A stretch of DNA of 9,366 nucleotides, from assembly GCA_021810685.1 (NCBI GenBank), contig JAJZII010000014.1, positions 1 to 9,366 on the forward strand, written 5' to 3'. Both the position numbers and the translations under genes were made by a program. Of the stretch, positions 1 through 6,414 are shown piece by piece. Under the pieces are notes generated by a model. That model ran no database searches. It had not been told where the DNA came from and worked only from the letters and a program-made list of their open reading frames with translations. Origin of the DNA: Microcaldota archaeon. GTDB lineage: Archaea > Micrarchaeota > Micrarchaeia > Micrarchaeales > Micrarchaeaceae. Position 1 is the first letter of the stretch. Every line of letters begins with the position of its first letter.

Positions 1-591
1 GTCCGCGTTTATATGGCCGGTTTCGCCGGTCCAGCCGTCGCCCTCCTGCGGCCTGGTCACACTGATGACGAGCTTGATGCCAAGGTCATTGCAGATCTGG
101 TAGAGTTCGTCCTTGACAAGTATCTCGGTAGGAAACTTTACGCTGTAAAGGAGCACCGCGTCAGTGTCGGAACCTATCTTCTTCAGATGCCTTATCATTG
201 ACATGAACGGCGCCAGGCCTGTGCCGCCCGCTATAAATAACACCTTCTTGTCCACTCCAGGGACGAACTTGAACTGCCCGTGCGGGCCGGCCACAATGTA
301 CTTGTCGCCTGTTTTGGTCTCAGTGAAGTGTGATACGTGGCTCCCGTGCTCCTTGACCACGAAGAACTCCATCTCTGGTGCGCTCGGCTCTGACGCTATA
401 GAGAACGCGCGGCCTATGTATTCCTTGCCTGTGGCGTCCACACCAGATATCATGACGAACATGCCAGGGTCGAAGGCCATTGCCGTACCGTCGACAGCCT
501 TCATTCGCACGAGCTGGACCTCCGGCGTGTCCGACCTTGAAACAGTTATCGCGTAAGGTTTCTTCATGACTGGGTATGCGTTGTCCGGCAT
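1..591 (-). CDS. FAD/NAD(P)-binding oxidoreductase, ferredoxin-NADP reductase fold (3' end outside window)
   Basis: I translated the minus strand from the ATG at 591 and found 197 open codons to the left edge with no stop, so the C-terminus is missing. Residues 61-64 (RAFS) match the RxYS/RxFS flavin-binding motif. GPHGQF at 102-107 is the usual turn closing the FAD barrel, and GGTGLAP at 122-128 is the NAD(P)-binding glycine loop. WTGETGHI near 187-194 fits the later part of the NAD(P) domain. Family members run about 230-280 residues, so some 35-80 are missing. The fold moves electrons between NAD(P)H and an acceptor through flavin; the acceptor cannot be read here, and it could equally be a flavin reductase or the gamma-type subunit of a larger enzyme. 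GGTGA lies 4 nt upstream of the ATG and fixes the start. The gene follows the alpha/beta hydrolase by 40 nt on the same strand, so it may be the last gene of the dehydrogenase cluster or have its own promoter. Confidence 0.9.
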   Translation of the reverse strand, partial: MPDNAYPVMKKPYAITVSRSDTPEVQLVRMKAVDGTAMAFDPGMFVMISGVDATGKEYIGRAFSIASEPSAPEMEFFVVKEHGSHVSHFTETKTGDKYIVAGPHGQFKFVPGVDKKVLFIAGGTGLAPFMSMIRHLKKIGSDTDAVLLYSVKFPTEILVKDELYQICNDLGIKLVISVTRPQEGDGWTGETGHINAD

Positions 592-595
592 TTGA

Positions 596-600
596 TCACC
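596..600 (-). promoter_or_regulatory. Shine-Dalgarno GGTGA for the flavin oxidoreductase
   Basis: GGTGA on the minus strand, 4 nt before the ATG at 591, matches the archaeal anti-Shine-Dalgarno tail. It supports this start over the in-frame ATG at 567. Confidence 0.6.
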
Positions 601-610
601 AAAGCAGTAG

Positions 611-619
611 TATAAAATA
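611..619 (-). promoter_or_regulatory. TATA-like box before the flavin oxidoreductase
   Basis: The 40-nt gap between the hydrolase stop and the oxidoreductase ATG contains TATTTTATA on the minus strand, centred about 24 nt before the ATG. A transcript starting 25-27 nt downstream would be leaderless, which sits badly with the GGTGA site. The box may therefore be fortuitous, with the gene read from the upstream operon. A short T run just after the hydrolase stop could be a weak terminator. Confidence 0.3.
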
Positions 620-631
620 CCTGGAAAAGAT

Positions 632-1396
632 TTAATGGTTGGCATGCACATGTGTTGAGACGAATGCAATAACAGCACCGGCCACATCCTTTGCACGCGA
701 GAAATGCCCGTTGTGGCCCGCACCCTCCACTACCTTGAGCTCGCTGCCCCGTATGTTCTCGCGGAAGACTTCTGCGAACTTCCTGCCTATCGTCCTGTCC
801 TGCGCACCCCATATTATGAGCGTCGGCACGCGTATGCGGCCCAGCATTTCGTGCGTGAGGTGGTTGCGCTCCATGTTCATGCCTGCTATACTCCTCATCA
901 CGTACTCCTTGTTGTTGTTTATCCTAAGCAGTTCGCTTATCATGTTCTCCCGGTACTCCATCTCATTGGCTGTCGCACGTATCTCGTCGAACTGATCCTT
1001 GAGACCAGCAGAATCCTCGAGTATGAGCCCTTTGGGCGAATGGTCCATAGAGTAGTAGGCTGAGACCCACCCTCCGTAAGAGTGCCCCATTATGAAGGCG
1101 TCTTCGTACTGTATGGATTCTATGAATTCCGCGAGGACCTTCGCCTGCGTACCGGTTTCGTAGTCTATCTCGGGCGCGGCAGATCCTCCATGCCCCAGAA
1201 GGTCCAGGATCGCGACGTCGTAATCGTCAGGCAGGAAGCCCACGAACCTGTTCCACACCTTGGTGTTGCCGCCGAGGCCGTGGAGGAGCAGGAGCTTCGG
1301 CCCGGTGCCCCGGTGCCTGAGAGAGTGCAACTCTCCCAGCGATGTGTTCGTCATCTGCTCGGTGAAGTCTTTGAAATAATCCATTTGTTCACTCAT
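632..1396 (-). CDS. alpha/beta-fold hydrolase, fifth gene of the 2-oxoacid dehydrogenase operon
   Basis: This 254-residue protein has the full alpha/beta hydrolase signature. HGLGG at 39-43 forms the oxyanion-hole region, GHSYGG at 104-109 is the nucleophile elbow with Ser106, Asp200 lies in WGAQDR, and His228 lies in GAGHNGH. Length and spacing are normal for the family, and there is no signal peptide, so it should be cytosolic. Its ATG overlaps the TGA of the E3 gene (ATGA at 1393-1396), so translation of the two is probably coupled. The substrate is not visible. Members of this fold act as esterases, thioesterases, C-C hydrolases or epoxide hydrolases. A related domain is fused to the E2-type AcoC subunit in bacterial acetoin-cleaving systems, so a role in acyl-CoA/thioester turnover or in acetoin/diketone chemistry is a reasonable inference. 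An unrelated esterase carried by the operon is the alternative. Confidence 0.92.
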   Translation of the reverse strand: MSEQMDYFKDFTEQMTNTSLGELHSLRHRGTGPKLLLLHGLGGNTKVWNRFVGFLPDDYDVAILDLLGHGGSAAPEIDYETGTQAKVLAEFIESIQYEDAFIMGHSYGGWVSAYYSMDHSPKGLILEDSAGLKDQFDEIRATANEMEYRENMISELLRINNNKEYVMRSIAGMNMERNHLTHEMLGRIRVPTLIIWGAQDRTIGRKFAEVFRENIRGSELKVVEGAGHNGHFSRAKDVAGAVIAFVSTHVHANH

Positions 1397-2763
1397 TTAT
1401 CGCCGTAGAAGAAGTGTATTGGCTTGCCAGAAGCGGCCTCGGCCGCCTCCTGCACCGCCTCGCTGAACGTCGGGTGGGGGTGTATTGTGTCGGCGATGTC
1501 CTCGATGGCCGCACCCATCTCGATGGCGAGTACGGCCTCCGCTATCATCGCATTAGCGTCCCTGCCGACGATTTCGACGCCCTCCACTATGCCGTCGGCG
1601 TTGTACGCCACCTTCACGAAGCCGGCAGTCGAGTCCAGCGCTATGGCCCTGCCAAGCGCCGTGAGAGGGAACTTCTTGACCTTCACACCCTCTTTTTCCT
1701 CGATGCTACCCACGATTGCTATCTCAGGGTCGGAGAATATGACGGCAGGGACCACTTTATTGTCATACTGCACTTTCAGGCCTGATGCGACCTCCGCTGC
1801 AACGACGCCCTGCCTCATCGCCTTGTGTGCAAGCATGGGTTCGCCTATCACATCCCCGACGGCGAGTATGTTGCTTTCAGCAGTCCTGAGCTGCGCGTCC
1901 ACTTTCAAGAAGCCCTTCTGGTCCCTCTTTGCCTTTGTGTTTTCGAGGCCCAGGCCGTCAGTGTACGGAGCAAGCCCCACCGCAACGACCATCACGTCGG
2001 CGCTGATAGAGGTTCCATCGCTCAGTTTCGCTGCGTTTCCCTCGTGCGATGCAGGAGTCACGCCAGTGTAGACCTTTACCCCAAGGCCTTCCATCTTCTT
2101 CTTTATCACCGCGACAGCATCCCTGTCGAACCTCGACAGGATATCAGACCTTGCTATTATGGACACCTGCGTCCCGAACTTCGCGTAAAGCATTCCGATC
2201 TCCACAGCGACGTAGCCTGCACCTATTATCACCATGCTCTTTGGGATGTAATCGAGCATAAGCGCCTGCTTGTAGTCAAGTATGAACTTCCCGTCGAACT
2301 CGAAGCCCTTCATCTGCACCGGCTCGGATCCGGTAGCTATTATTGCGTTGGTGAATTCGAGGTCGACGCCGTTCGTTAGCTGGAGCTTGTTTGGGCTGAC
2401 AAACGTCGCGGCGCCCTTGAAAACGTCTATCTGATTGGCCTTGCATAGGTACGCCACGCCCTCCTCGAGCTTCTTCGAAACGGACATCCGCCAGTCATGC
2501 ATCTTCTTCGCGTCTATCGTGACATTGTCGGCATGTATGCCGAACTTCTCCGAGTTCTTCGCTGCGTAGAATATGTCCGATATGTGTATCAGCGTCTTGG
2601 AAGGTATGCAGGCGTAGTTGAGGCAGTGCCCGCCGAGCTTCTCCTTCTCTACGAGCGCGACGCTCATCTTCAGCTCCGCGGCGCGTATCGCGGCCACATA
2701 GCCGCCCACGCCGCCTCCGACTATCGCGAGGTCAACTTTCTCAGGAAGCTCTCCCATCACCAT
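1393..2763 (-). CDS. lpdA: dihydrolipoamide dehydrogenase (E3 of the 2-oxoacid dehydrogenase complex)
   Basis: E3 reoxidises the dihydrolipoyl group on E2 and passes electrons through a disulfide and FAD to NAD+. Counting from the ATG at 2763 (456 residues), GGGVGG at 16-21 is the FAD-binding loop, and the redox disulfide Cys47-Cys52 sits in GGHCLNYACIPSK. ATG at 143-145 and GAGYVAVE at 181-188 mark the NAD-binding domain, GDV precedes the second FAD contact, and HPHPT at 428-432 with Glu435 forms the catalytic His-Glu pair. The length is normal. Two substitutions around the disulfide are mild departures: His for the usual Thr before the first Cys, and Ala for Gly before the second. The gene starts about 17 nt after the E2 stop. 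The start is uncertain: TTG at 2775, ATG at 2763 and ATG at 2757 are in frame and none has a well-spaced ribosome site, so I prefer the ATGs. Confidence 0.95.
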   Translation of the reverse strand: MVMGELPEKVDLAIVGGGVGGYVAAIRAAELKMSVALVEKEKLGGHCLNYACIPSKTLIHISDIFYAAKNSEKFGIHADNVTIDAKKMHDWRMSVSKKLEEGVAYLCKANQIDVFKGAATFVSPNKLQLTNGVDLEFTNAIIATGSEPVQMKGFEFDGKFILDYKQALMLDYIPKSMVIIGAGYVAVEIGMLYAKFGTQVSIIARSDILSRFDRDAVAVIKKKMEGLGVKVYTGVTPASHEGNAAKLSDGTSISADVMVVAVGLAPYTDGLGLENTKAKRDQKGFLKVDAQLRTAESNILAVGDVIGEPMLAHKAMRQGVVAAEVASGLKVQYDNKVVPAVIFSDPEIAIVGSIEEKEGVKVKKFPLTALGRAIALDSTAGFVKVAYNADGIVEGVEIVGRDANAMIAEAVLAIEMGAAIEDIADTIHPHPTFSEAVQEAAEAASGKPIHFFYGDK

Positions 2764-2779
2764 GCCAACACGCAAGCCT

Positions 2780-4027
2780 CTAAAGCATTTCCAGGAACTC
2801 CGGGTCCTCGATGTATTTCTTGAAGGCGTTGCCCATCTTCACGGCTTCCGCCCCATCGACGACCCTGTGGTCGAACGTCACCACGAACGGAAGCACCTTT
2901 CCAGCCTTCACCACACCGTTTTCGACGACCGGCCAGTCCCTTATCATTGTGACTCCGAGAATCGCGACGTTCGGATAGTTTATCATGGGCACCGCCAGGA
3001 AGCCGCCGCCGAGGCTGCCTATGTTGGTTATCGTGAAGGTGCTGTCGCGCATCTCATCCAGCGTTATTGTCTGGTCCACCACCTTCTTATGGAGCTCGAA
3101 TATTTCCTTGGCAAGCTCCAATATGCTCTTCCTGCCAGCGTCCTTGACTACGACTACTTTCAGGCCGTCAGGCGCCTCCGCCGCGAGGCCTATGTTGTAG
3201 TAGTTCTTGACCAGTATCTCCTGCTTATCCCTGTCGTAGCTGGCGTTGAAGTGAGGGTTCTCCTTCAGCGCCTCTGCCGCTGCCTTTATTATGAACGGGA
3301 AATATGAGAGTTTCACGCCGAACTCCTGAAGGGCCTTGCCCTTCTCCTTCTGCATTACTGCAAAGAGCGCGCTTGCATCTGCGAGGTCCATGTGCGACGC
3401 CCTCGGTATCGTCCACGACGCCTCCATGTTCTTCGCTATCGCCTTCCTGGTTTGTGAGAGCGGCACGCGCTCGATGCCGTCCCTGTGCTGCTCCTCCAGC
3501 GCCTCGGAGTACTTAGGGACTGCCGCAACTGCGGAAGTTGCGCCTCTCTCCTTCGATGAGAATGACTTGACGTCATTCTCCAGTATGCGGCCGTGCGGGC
3601 CTGTTCCGGGCACGCTTGCTATGTCGATGCCCATCTGCTCCGCCAACCTCCTGACTGATGGCGTGGAGAGCACTTCATTCTGGGGTTTCTGCGGCGCGGC
3701 GGAAACTTTGGGCGCAGGGGCAGCCGATGGCTGCTTGCCCTCTCCATGCGGTTGCGGATTTGCTACAGCTCCTGCCGCAGCGTCCTTCAGCTCCTCTGCG
3801 GTTCCCACAATCGCTATCGTGTCGCCGACGTGCACGTCGCTGTTCTCCTTGGCGACGAACTTCACTGTGCCGGTAGCCGGCGCAGGCACCTGCACGACCG
3901 CCTTGTCCGTCTCGACCTGCACTATCGGCGTATCTTCTTTTACTTCGGAACCGTCCCTGACAAGCCACTTTTGCACATGGCCTTCGGTTATGCCTTCACC
4001 GACATCAACGAACTTAAGTTCCTTCAT
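2780..4027 (-). CDS. pdhC: dihydrolipoyl acyltransferase (E2 of the 2-oxoacid dehydrogenase complex)
   Basis: E2 is the core of the complex and transfers the acyl group from E1 to CoA. In 415 residues it has one lipoyl domain (about 1-76) with lipoyl-lysine Lys42 in ETDKAVV, then an Ala/Pro/Gln-rich linker (about 77-117). A peripheral subunit-binding domain follows at about 121-156 (STPSVRRLAEQMGID, then GTGPHGRILENDV). The catalytic domain runs from about 185 to the end with the active-site motif HRVVDG at 387-392 (His387, Asp391). A single lipoyl domain and this length are usual for archaeal and Gram-positive E2 proteins. I chose the ATG at 4027 because GGTG lies 5 nt upstream. A GTG at 4033 overlapping the E1 beta TGA is also in frame and would add two residues. 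Sequence does not decide between acetyl, branched-chain acyl and acetoin-derived substrates; gene order and E1 favour pyruvate. Confidence 0.95.
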   Translation of the reverse strand: MKELKFVDVGEGITEGHVQKWLVRDGSEVKEDTPIVQVETDKAVVQVPAPATGTVKFVAKENSDVHVGDTIAIVGTAEELKDAAAGAVANPQPHGEGKQPSAAPAPKVSAAPQKPQNEVLSTPSVRRLAEQMGIDIASVPGTGPHGRILENDVKSFSSKERGATSAVAAVPKYSEALEEQHRDGIERVPLSQTRKAIAKNMEASWTIPRASHMDLADASALFAVMQKEKGKALQEFGVKLSYFPFIIKAAAEALKENPHFNASYDRDKQEILVKNYYNIGLAAEAPDGLKVVVVKDAGRKSILELAKEIFELHKKVVDQTITLDEMRDSTFTITNIGSLGGGFLAVPMINYPNVAILGVTMIRDWPVVENGVVKAGKVLPFVVTFDHRVVDGAEAVKMGNAFKKYIEDPEFLEML

Positions 4028-4029
4028 AA

Positions 4030-4995
4030 TCACACCGAGAGCATCTTGTCTATCGCAGCACCTATCCTGTTCGCATTTGGAAGGTAGTACTGCTCATACG
4101 CTGGGAACGGATACGGAAAGCTCGGCGAGGCCACACGCATTATCGGCGCGTCGAGCTCGAACATCGCCTTCTCCGCTATCCTGGCGGAAACCTCGGCCCC
4201 CACGCCGAAGCTCGTAGGCGCCTCGTGCACCACTATCACCTTGCCGGTCTTCTTCGCGCCCTCAAGGATTGTTTTCTCGTCCAAGGGGTTTATGGTCCTG
4301 AGGTCTATCACCTGCGCTGATACCTTCTTCTTCTCCACCACTTCGCTGACTATGCCAGTCATAGTGCCGTATGTTATTATGGTCAGGTCGTCGCCCTCCC
4401 TTAACACGCTGGCCTTGCCTATTGGTACCTCGTACATCGAGTCGGGCACTTCCTGCTTGAATAGTCTGTAGAGCTTCGTGGGCTCCAGGAACATGACCGG
4501 GTCGTTCATGTGCGACGCCGCGATGAACAGTCCCTTCGCGTCGTATGGCGTCGACGGCTCGACTACCACAATGCCGCCGGGGTGCGCGAAAAAGGCTTCC
4601 GGGCTTTCTGAATGGTGCTCGAGCGTACGCACGCCGCCGCTTACTGGCGTGCGTATTATCATCGGGAGGCTCATCGCCGACCTGGTCCTCGCCCTGTACC
4701 TTGCAGCGTGGTTGACGAGCTGGGCGAAAGACAGGTACATGAAGCCCGCGAACTGCAGCTCCGGTACGGGGTGCAGGCCTGAGAGCGCCATGCCTATCGC
4801 AGCGCCAACGATGCTCGATTCGGCGAGCGGCGTGTCTATTACGCGGTCCTCGCCGTACTTCGCCATCAGGCCCTCAGTCACGCGGAACACGCCGCCGTCC
4901 TTGCCTATGTCTTCTCCAAGCAACACCATATCCTTGTTCTCCTGCATGCAGAGGTCCATCGCGCTGTTTATGGCGCTGACCATGTTTATCATCAT
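4030..4995 (-). CDS. pdhB: 2-oxoacid (pyruvate-type) dehydrogenase E1 beta subunit
   Basis: E1 beta pairs with E1 alpha to bind thiamine diphosphate and decarboxylate the 2-oxoacid. Counting from the ATG at 4995 (321 residues; Bacillus PdhB is 325), GEDIG lies at 27-31, and DTPLAE at 54-59 holds Glu59, the residue expected to activate the cofactor aminopyrimidine ring. His128 in EHHSES fits the conserved active-site His. PSTPYDAKGL and the segment LYRLFKQEVP closely resemble my recollection of Bacillus PdhB, which favours pyruvate over branched-chain substrates; this is not proof. GGGTGG lies 4 nt before the ATG at 4995, so I prefer that to the in-frame TTG at 5007. The gene starts 18 nt after the E1 alpha stop, and its TGA lies 2 nt from the E2 ATG, so tight co-translation is likely. 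Confidence 0.95.
   Translation of the reverse strand: MMINMVSAINSAMDLCMQENKDMVLLGEDIGKDGGVFRVTEGLMAKYGEDRVIDTPLAESSIVGAAIGMALSGLHPVPELQFAGFMYLSFAQLVNHAARYRARTRSAMSLPMIIRTPVSGGVRTLEHHSESPEAFFAHPGGIVVVEPSTPYDAKGLFIAASHMNDPVMFLEPTKLYRLFKQEVPDSMYEVPIGKASVLREGDDLTIITYGTMTGIVSEVVEKKKVSAQVIDLRTINPLDEKTILEGAKKTGKVIVVHEAPTSFGVGAEVSARIAEKAMFELDAPIMRVASPSFPYPFPAYEQYYLPNANRIGAAIDKMLSV
4033..4036 (-). promoter_or_regulatory. ribosome site GGTG inside the E1 beta stop region, for E2
   Basis: GGTG at the last codons of E1 beta stands 5 nt before the E2 ATG at 4027 and decides that start over the overlapping GTG at 4033. It places E2 initiation within the footprint of ribosomes ending E1 beta. Confidence 0.5.
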
Positions 4996-4999
4996 TCGA

Positions 5000-5005
5000 C
5001 CACCC
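5000..5005 (-). promoter_or_regulatory. ribosome site GGGTGG for E1 beta
   Basis: GGGTGG on the minus strand ends 4 nt before the ATG at 4995. The in-frame TTG at 5007 overlaps this motif and would leave no ribosome site, so the ATG is preferred. Confidence 0.55.
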
Positions 5006-5013
5006 AACCTAGT

Positions 5014-6084
5014 TTAGCCTTGCCAGAAGTTCGCGGCTATCGCCTCGTCCTCTTCATTCTTCAGCACCTCAGGCATGAAGCTGTACACGTTTTCGAACAT
5101 GCTCTTTGGATCGGGCTTGAACTGCTCCGCTTTCTCCACAGCCGCATCTATGGCCTTCAGGTTTTCGTCCTGCATCTTTGTTTCGAGTGCGTCACTCCAG
5201 AGCTTCTTCGACTCGAGGTACTTCCTCACCCTCAGGAGCGGGTCCTTCGGCTTCCACGCATCGACCTCCGCATCGGACCTGTACTTGGTTGGGTCGTCGG
5301 CAGTGGTGTGCATGCTCATCCTATAGGTGAGCGCCTCTATCAGCGTCGGCCCGCTGGCACTCTCTTTTATAGCGTCGCTCACCGCCTTGTATACTGCAAT
5401 GACGTCGTTGCCGTCTACCTGTATGCCCTTGATGCCCGCTGCTATGGCCTTCTGCGCAAGCGTCTGCGCGGCCGACTGCTTGCTTCTGGGTTCGGATATT
5501 GCCCACTGGTTGTTCTCTATTATCGTCACGAGCGGCAGTTTGAAGACGCCTGCGAAGTTGAGGCTCTCGTAGAAGTCGCCCTCAGATGTGCCGCCATCTC
5601 CAACGTATGTTATTGTCGCGGCGCCGCTCTTCCTGTACTTCTGCGCGAATGCTATTCCGGCTGCGTGCGGCATCTGTGTTCCGACAGGCACAGCAACTGG
5701 CAGCCCGTTCACGCTCTTCGGCACGCTGTTTCCCTCCTCGTAACCGCGCCAATACATGAAGAATTTGTCAAGTGGGAAGCCCCTCGCCATGTACACTGCG
5801 TGCTGCCTGAAGTTTGGCACGAATACGTCGTCGGGCCTCATTGCGAATGCGCTGCCTATCTGCTCCGCCTCCTGGCCGACGAGCGGCGCGTAAGTCACGG
5901 CGCGTCCCTGCCTCTGCAGGCTGAGCACCTTGGCGTCCAGCTGCCGCGCCATGCTCATCTTATTGTACATCTCCACGATTGTGGTGTCCTTGAGATCCTT
6001 CGGGAAAAGGCTGGCGTCTATGTTCCCGTTCTCGTTCATGACCTGCATGTAATAAACGTTCGCGTTGAAGACGTCTTTCAGCAT
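5014..6084 (-). CDS. pdhA: 2-oxoacid (pyruvate-type) dehydrogenase E1 alpha subunit
   Basis: This is the thiamine-diphosphate-binding half of E1. In 356 residues it shows SLQRQGR at 55-61, GQEAEQ at 70-75, and the ThDP/metal motif that starts GDGGTSEGD at 162-170 and ends ENN at 190-192. The active-site loop RMSMHTTADDPTKYRS lies at 255-270 with His259. The N-terminal QVMNENG and later KDPLLRVRKYLESKKLW recall Bacillus PdhA (about 370 residues), favouring pyruvate; branched-chain 2-oxoacids remain possible. No targeting peptide is seen and the enzyme should be cytosolic. This is the first gene of the operon. A TATA-like box lies about 37 nt before the ATG, giving a predicted leader of about 10 nt. 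A later in-frame ATG at 6048 would remove 12 residues that align only loosely with homologues, so the exact start is moderately certain. Confidence 0.95.
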   Translation of the reverse strand: MLKDVFNANVYYMQVMNENGNIDASLFPKDLKDTTIVEMYNKMSMARQLDAKVLSLQRQGRAVTYAPLVGQEAEQIGSAFAMRPDDVFVPNFRQHAVYMARGFPLDKFFMYWRGYEEGNSVPKSVNGLPVAVPVGTQMPHAAGIAFAQKYRKSGAATITYVGDGGTSEGDFYESLNFAGVFKLPLVTIIENNQWAISEPRSKQSAAQTLAQKAIAAGIKGIQVDGNDVIAVYKAVSDAIKESASGPTLIEALTYRMSMHTTADDPTKYRSDAEVDAWKPKDPLLRVRKYLESKKLWSDALETKMQDENLKAIDAAVEKAEQFKPDPKSMFENVYSFMPEVLKNEEDEAIAANFWQG

Positions 6085-6116
6085 TACATCGCCCGGCTTG
6101 CCTATATCACTGCCAT

Positions 6117-6126
6117 GTTATATTAA
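6117..6126 (-). promoter_or_regulatory. probable TATA box of the dehydrogenase operon
   Basis: TTAATATAAC on the minus strand is preceded by an A-rich stretch that could serve as a BRE. It is centred about 37 nt before the E1 alpha ATG, so transcription should start near 6095. A second, weaker TATA-like run (GATATAG, near 6102-6108) lies closer to the gene. No mapped start exists to choose between them. Confidence 0.5.
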
Positions 6127-6159
6127 TGTTTTTGGAACGCAAAATGGAGCGCAAAACAA

Positions 6160-6324
6160 TTACAGCGCTATTATAGTCTTCGTGCGCATCACCCCTTCCT
6201 TCGCGTCTATATGTTTCAGGAGCATGTTTCCGAGGTGCTCAGTGTCTTTCGCCACGACCTTGATTATTATGTTTGCGTCGCCGGTTATCGCGTAACTCTC
6301 ATAGATATAAGGTATGTTGAGGGG
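6160..6324 (-). pseudogene. C-terminal remnant of an Lrp/AsnC-type RAM (ligand-binding) domain
   Basis: The minus strand carries 54 codons ending in TAA at 6160 that read as the second half of a RAM domain: SYAITGDANIIIKVVAKD, then HLGNMLLKHI, then EGVMRTKTIIAL at the end. The Y-x-ITGD-x-(N/D)-III and GV-x-RT-x-T patterns are characteristic of Lrp/AsnC effector domains. Immediately upstream in frame is a TAA (6325-6327), and there is no ATG, GTG or TTG between it and the conserved part. I read the other two minus frames across 6325-6414 and saw neither the missing first half of the RAM domain nor a helix-turn-helix, so a simple frameshift does not explain it. A full Lrp regulator is about 140-160 residues and a stand-alone RAM protein about 75-80. 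The remnant lies just upstream of the operon on its strand. Decay of a former regulator is the likeliest reading; an assembly join near 6321 is the alternative. Confidence 0.7.
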
Positions 6325-6414
6325 TTAGTCCAGCAGTTTCTTCTGCGATTTTTCCAGCCACCGTTTGAACAGAATCAATAAAAGAGTTGATAGCTTTAGC
6401 ATTATAGTGGTCGC
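6325..6414. other. unassigned spacer before asnS with possible weak promoter
   Basis: About 90 bases separate the RAM remnant from the asnS ATG. On the plus strand AATAAAA near 6377-6383 is a poor TATA candidate about 35 nt before asnS. GTGG lies 4-5 nt before the ATG but is a weak ribosome site. On the minus strand a 40-codon frame (ATG at 6421, stop at 6299) crosses this stretch; it resembles no family I know. No repeat or RNA gene is evident. Confidence 0.4.

Noticed and set aside
164..556. Plus-strand open frame of 130 codons at the left edge
   Set aside because: It mirrors the flavin oxidoreductase on the minus strand, which carries RAFS and GGTGLAP motifs in a frame open to the window edge.
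3336..4217. Plus-strand open frame of 293 codons opposite E2 and E1 beta
   Set aside because: Low-complexity Ser/Ala/Thr-rich translation that crosses the boundary of two real genes on the other strand; no start signal or homology.
4996..5007. TTG start at 5007 for E1 beta
   Set aside because: It would overlap the GGGTGG ribosome site that is correctly spaced for the ATG at 4995, and adds four residues with no counterpart in the family.
5020..6126. Long plus-strand open frame of 368 codons, longer than the opposite gene
   Set aside because: It is antisense to E1 alpha, which has every expected motif; the translation is rich in His, Arg, Leu and Val with no recognisable domain, as expected from the complementary strand of a G+C-biased gene.
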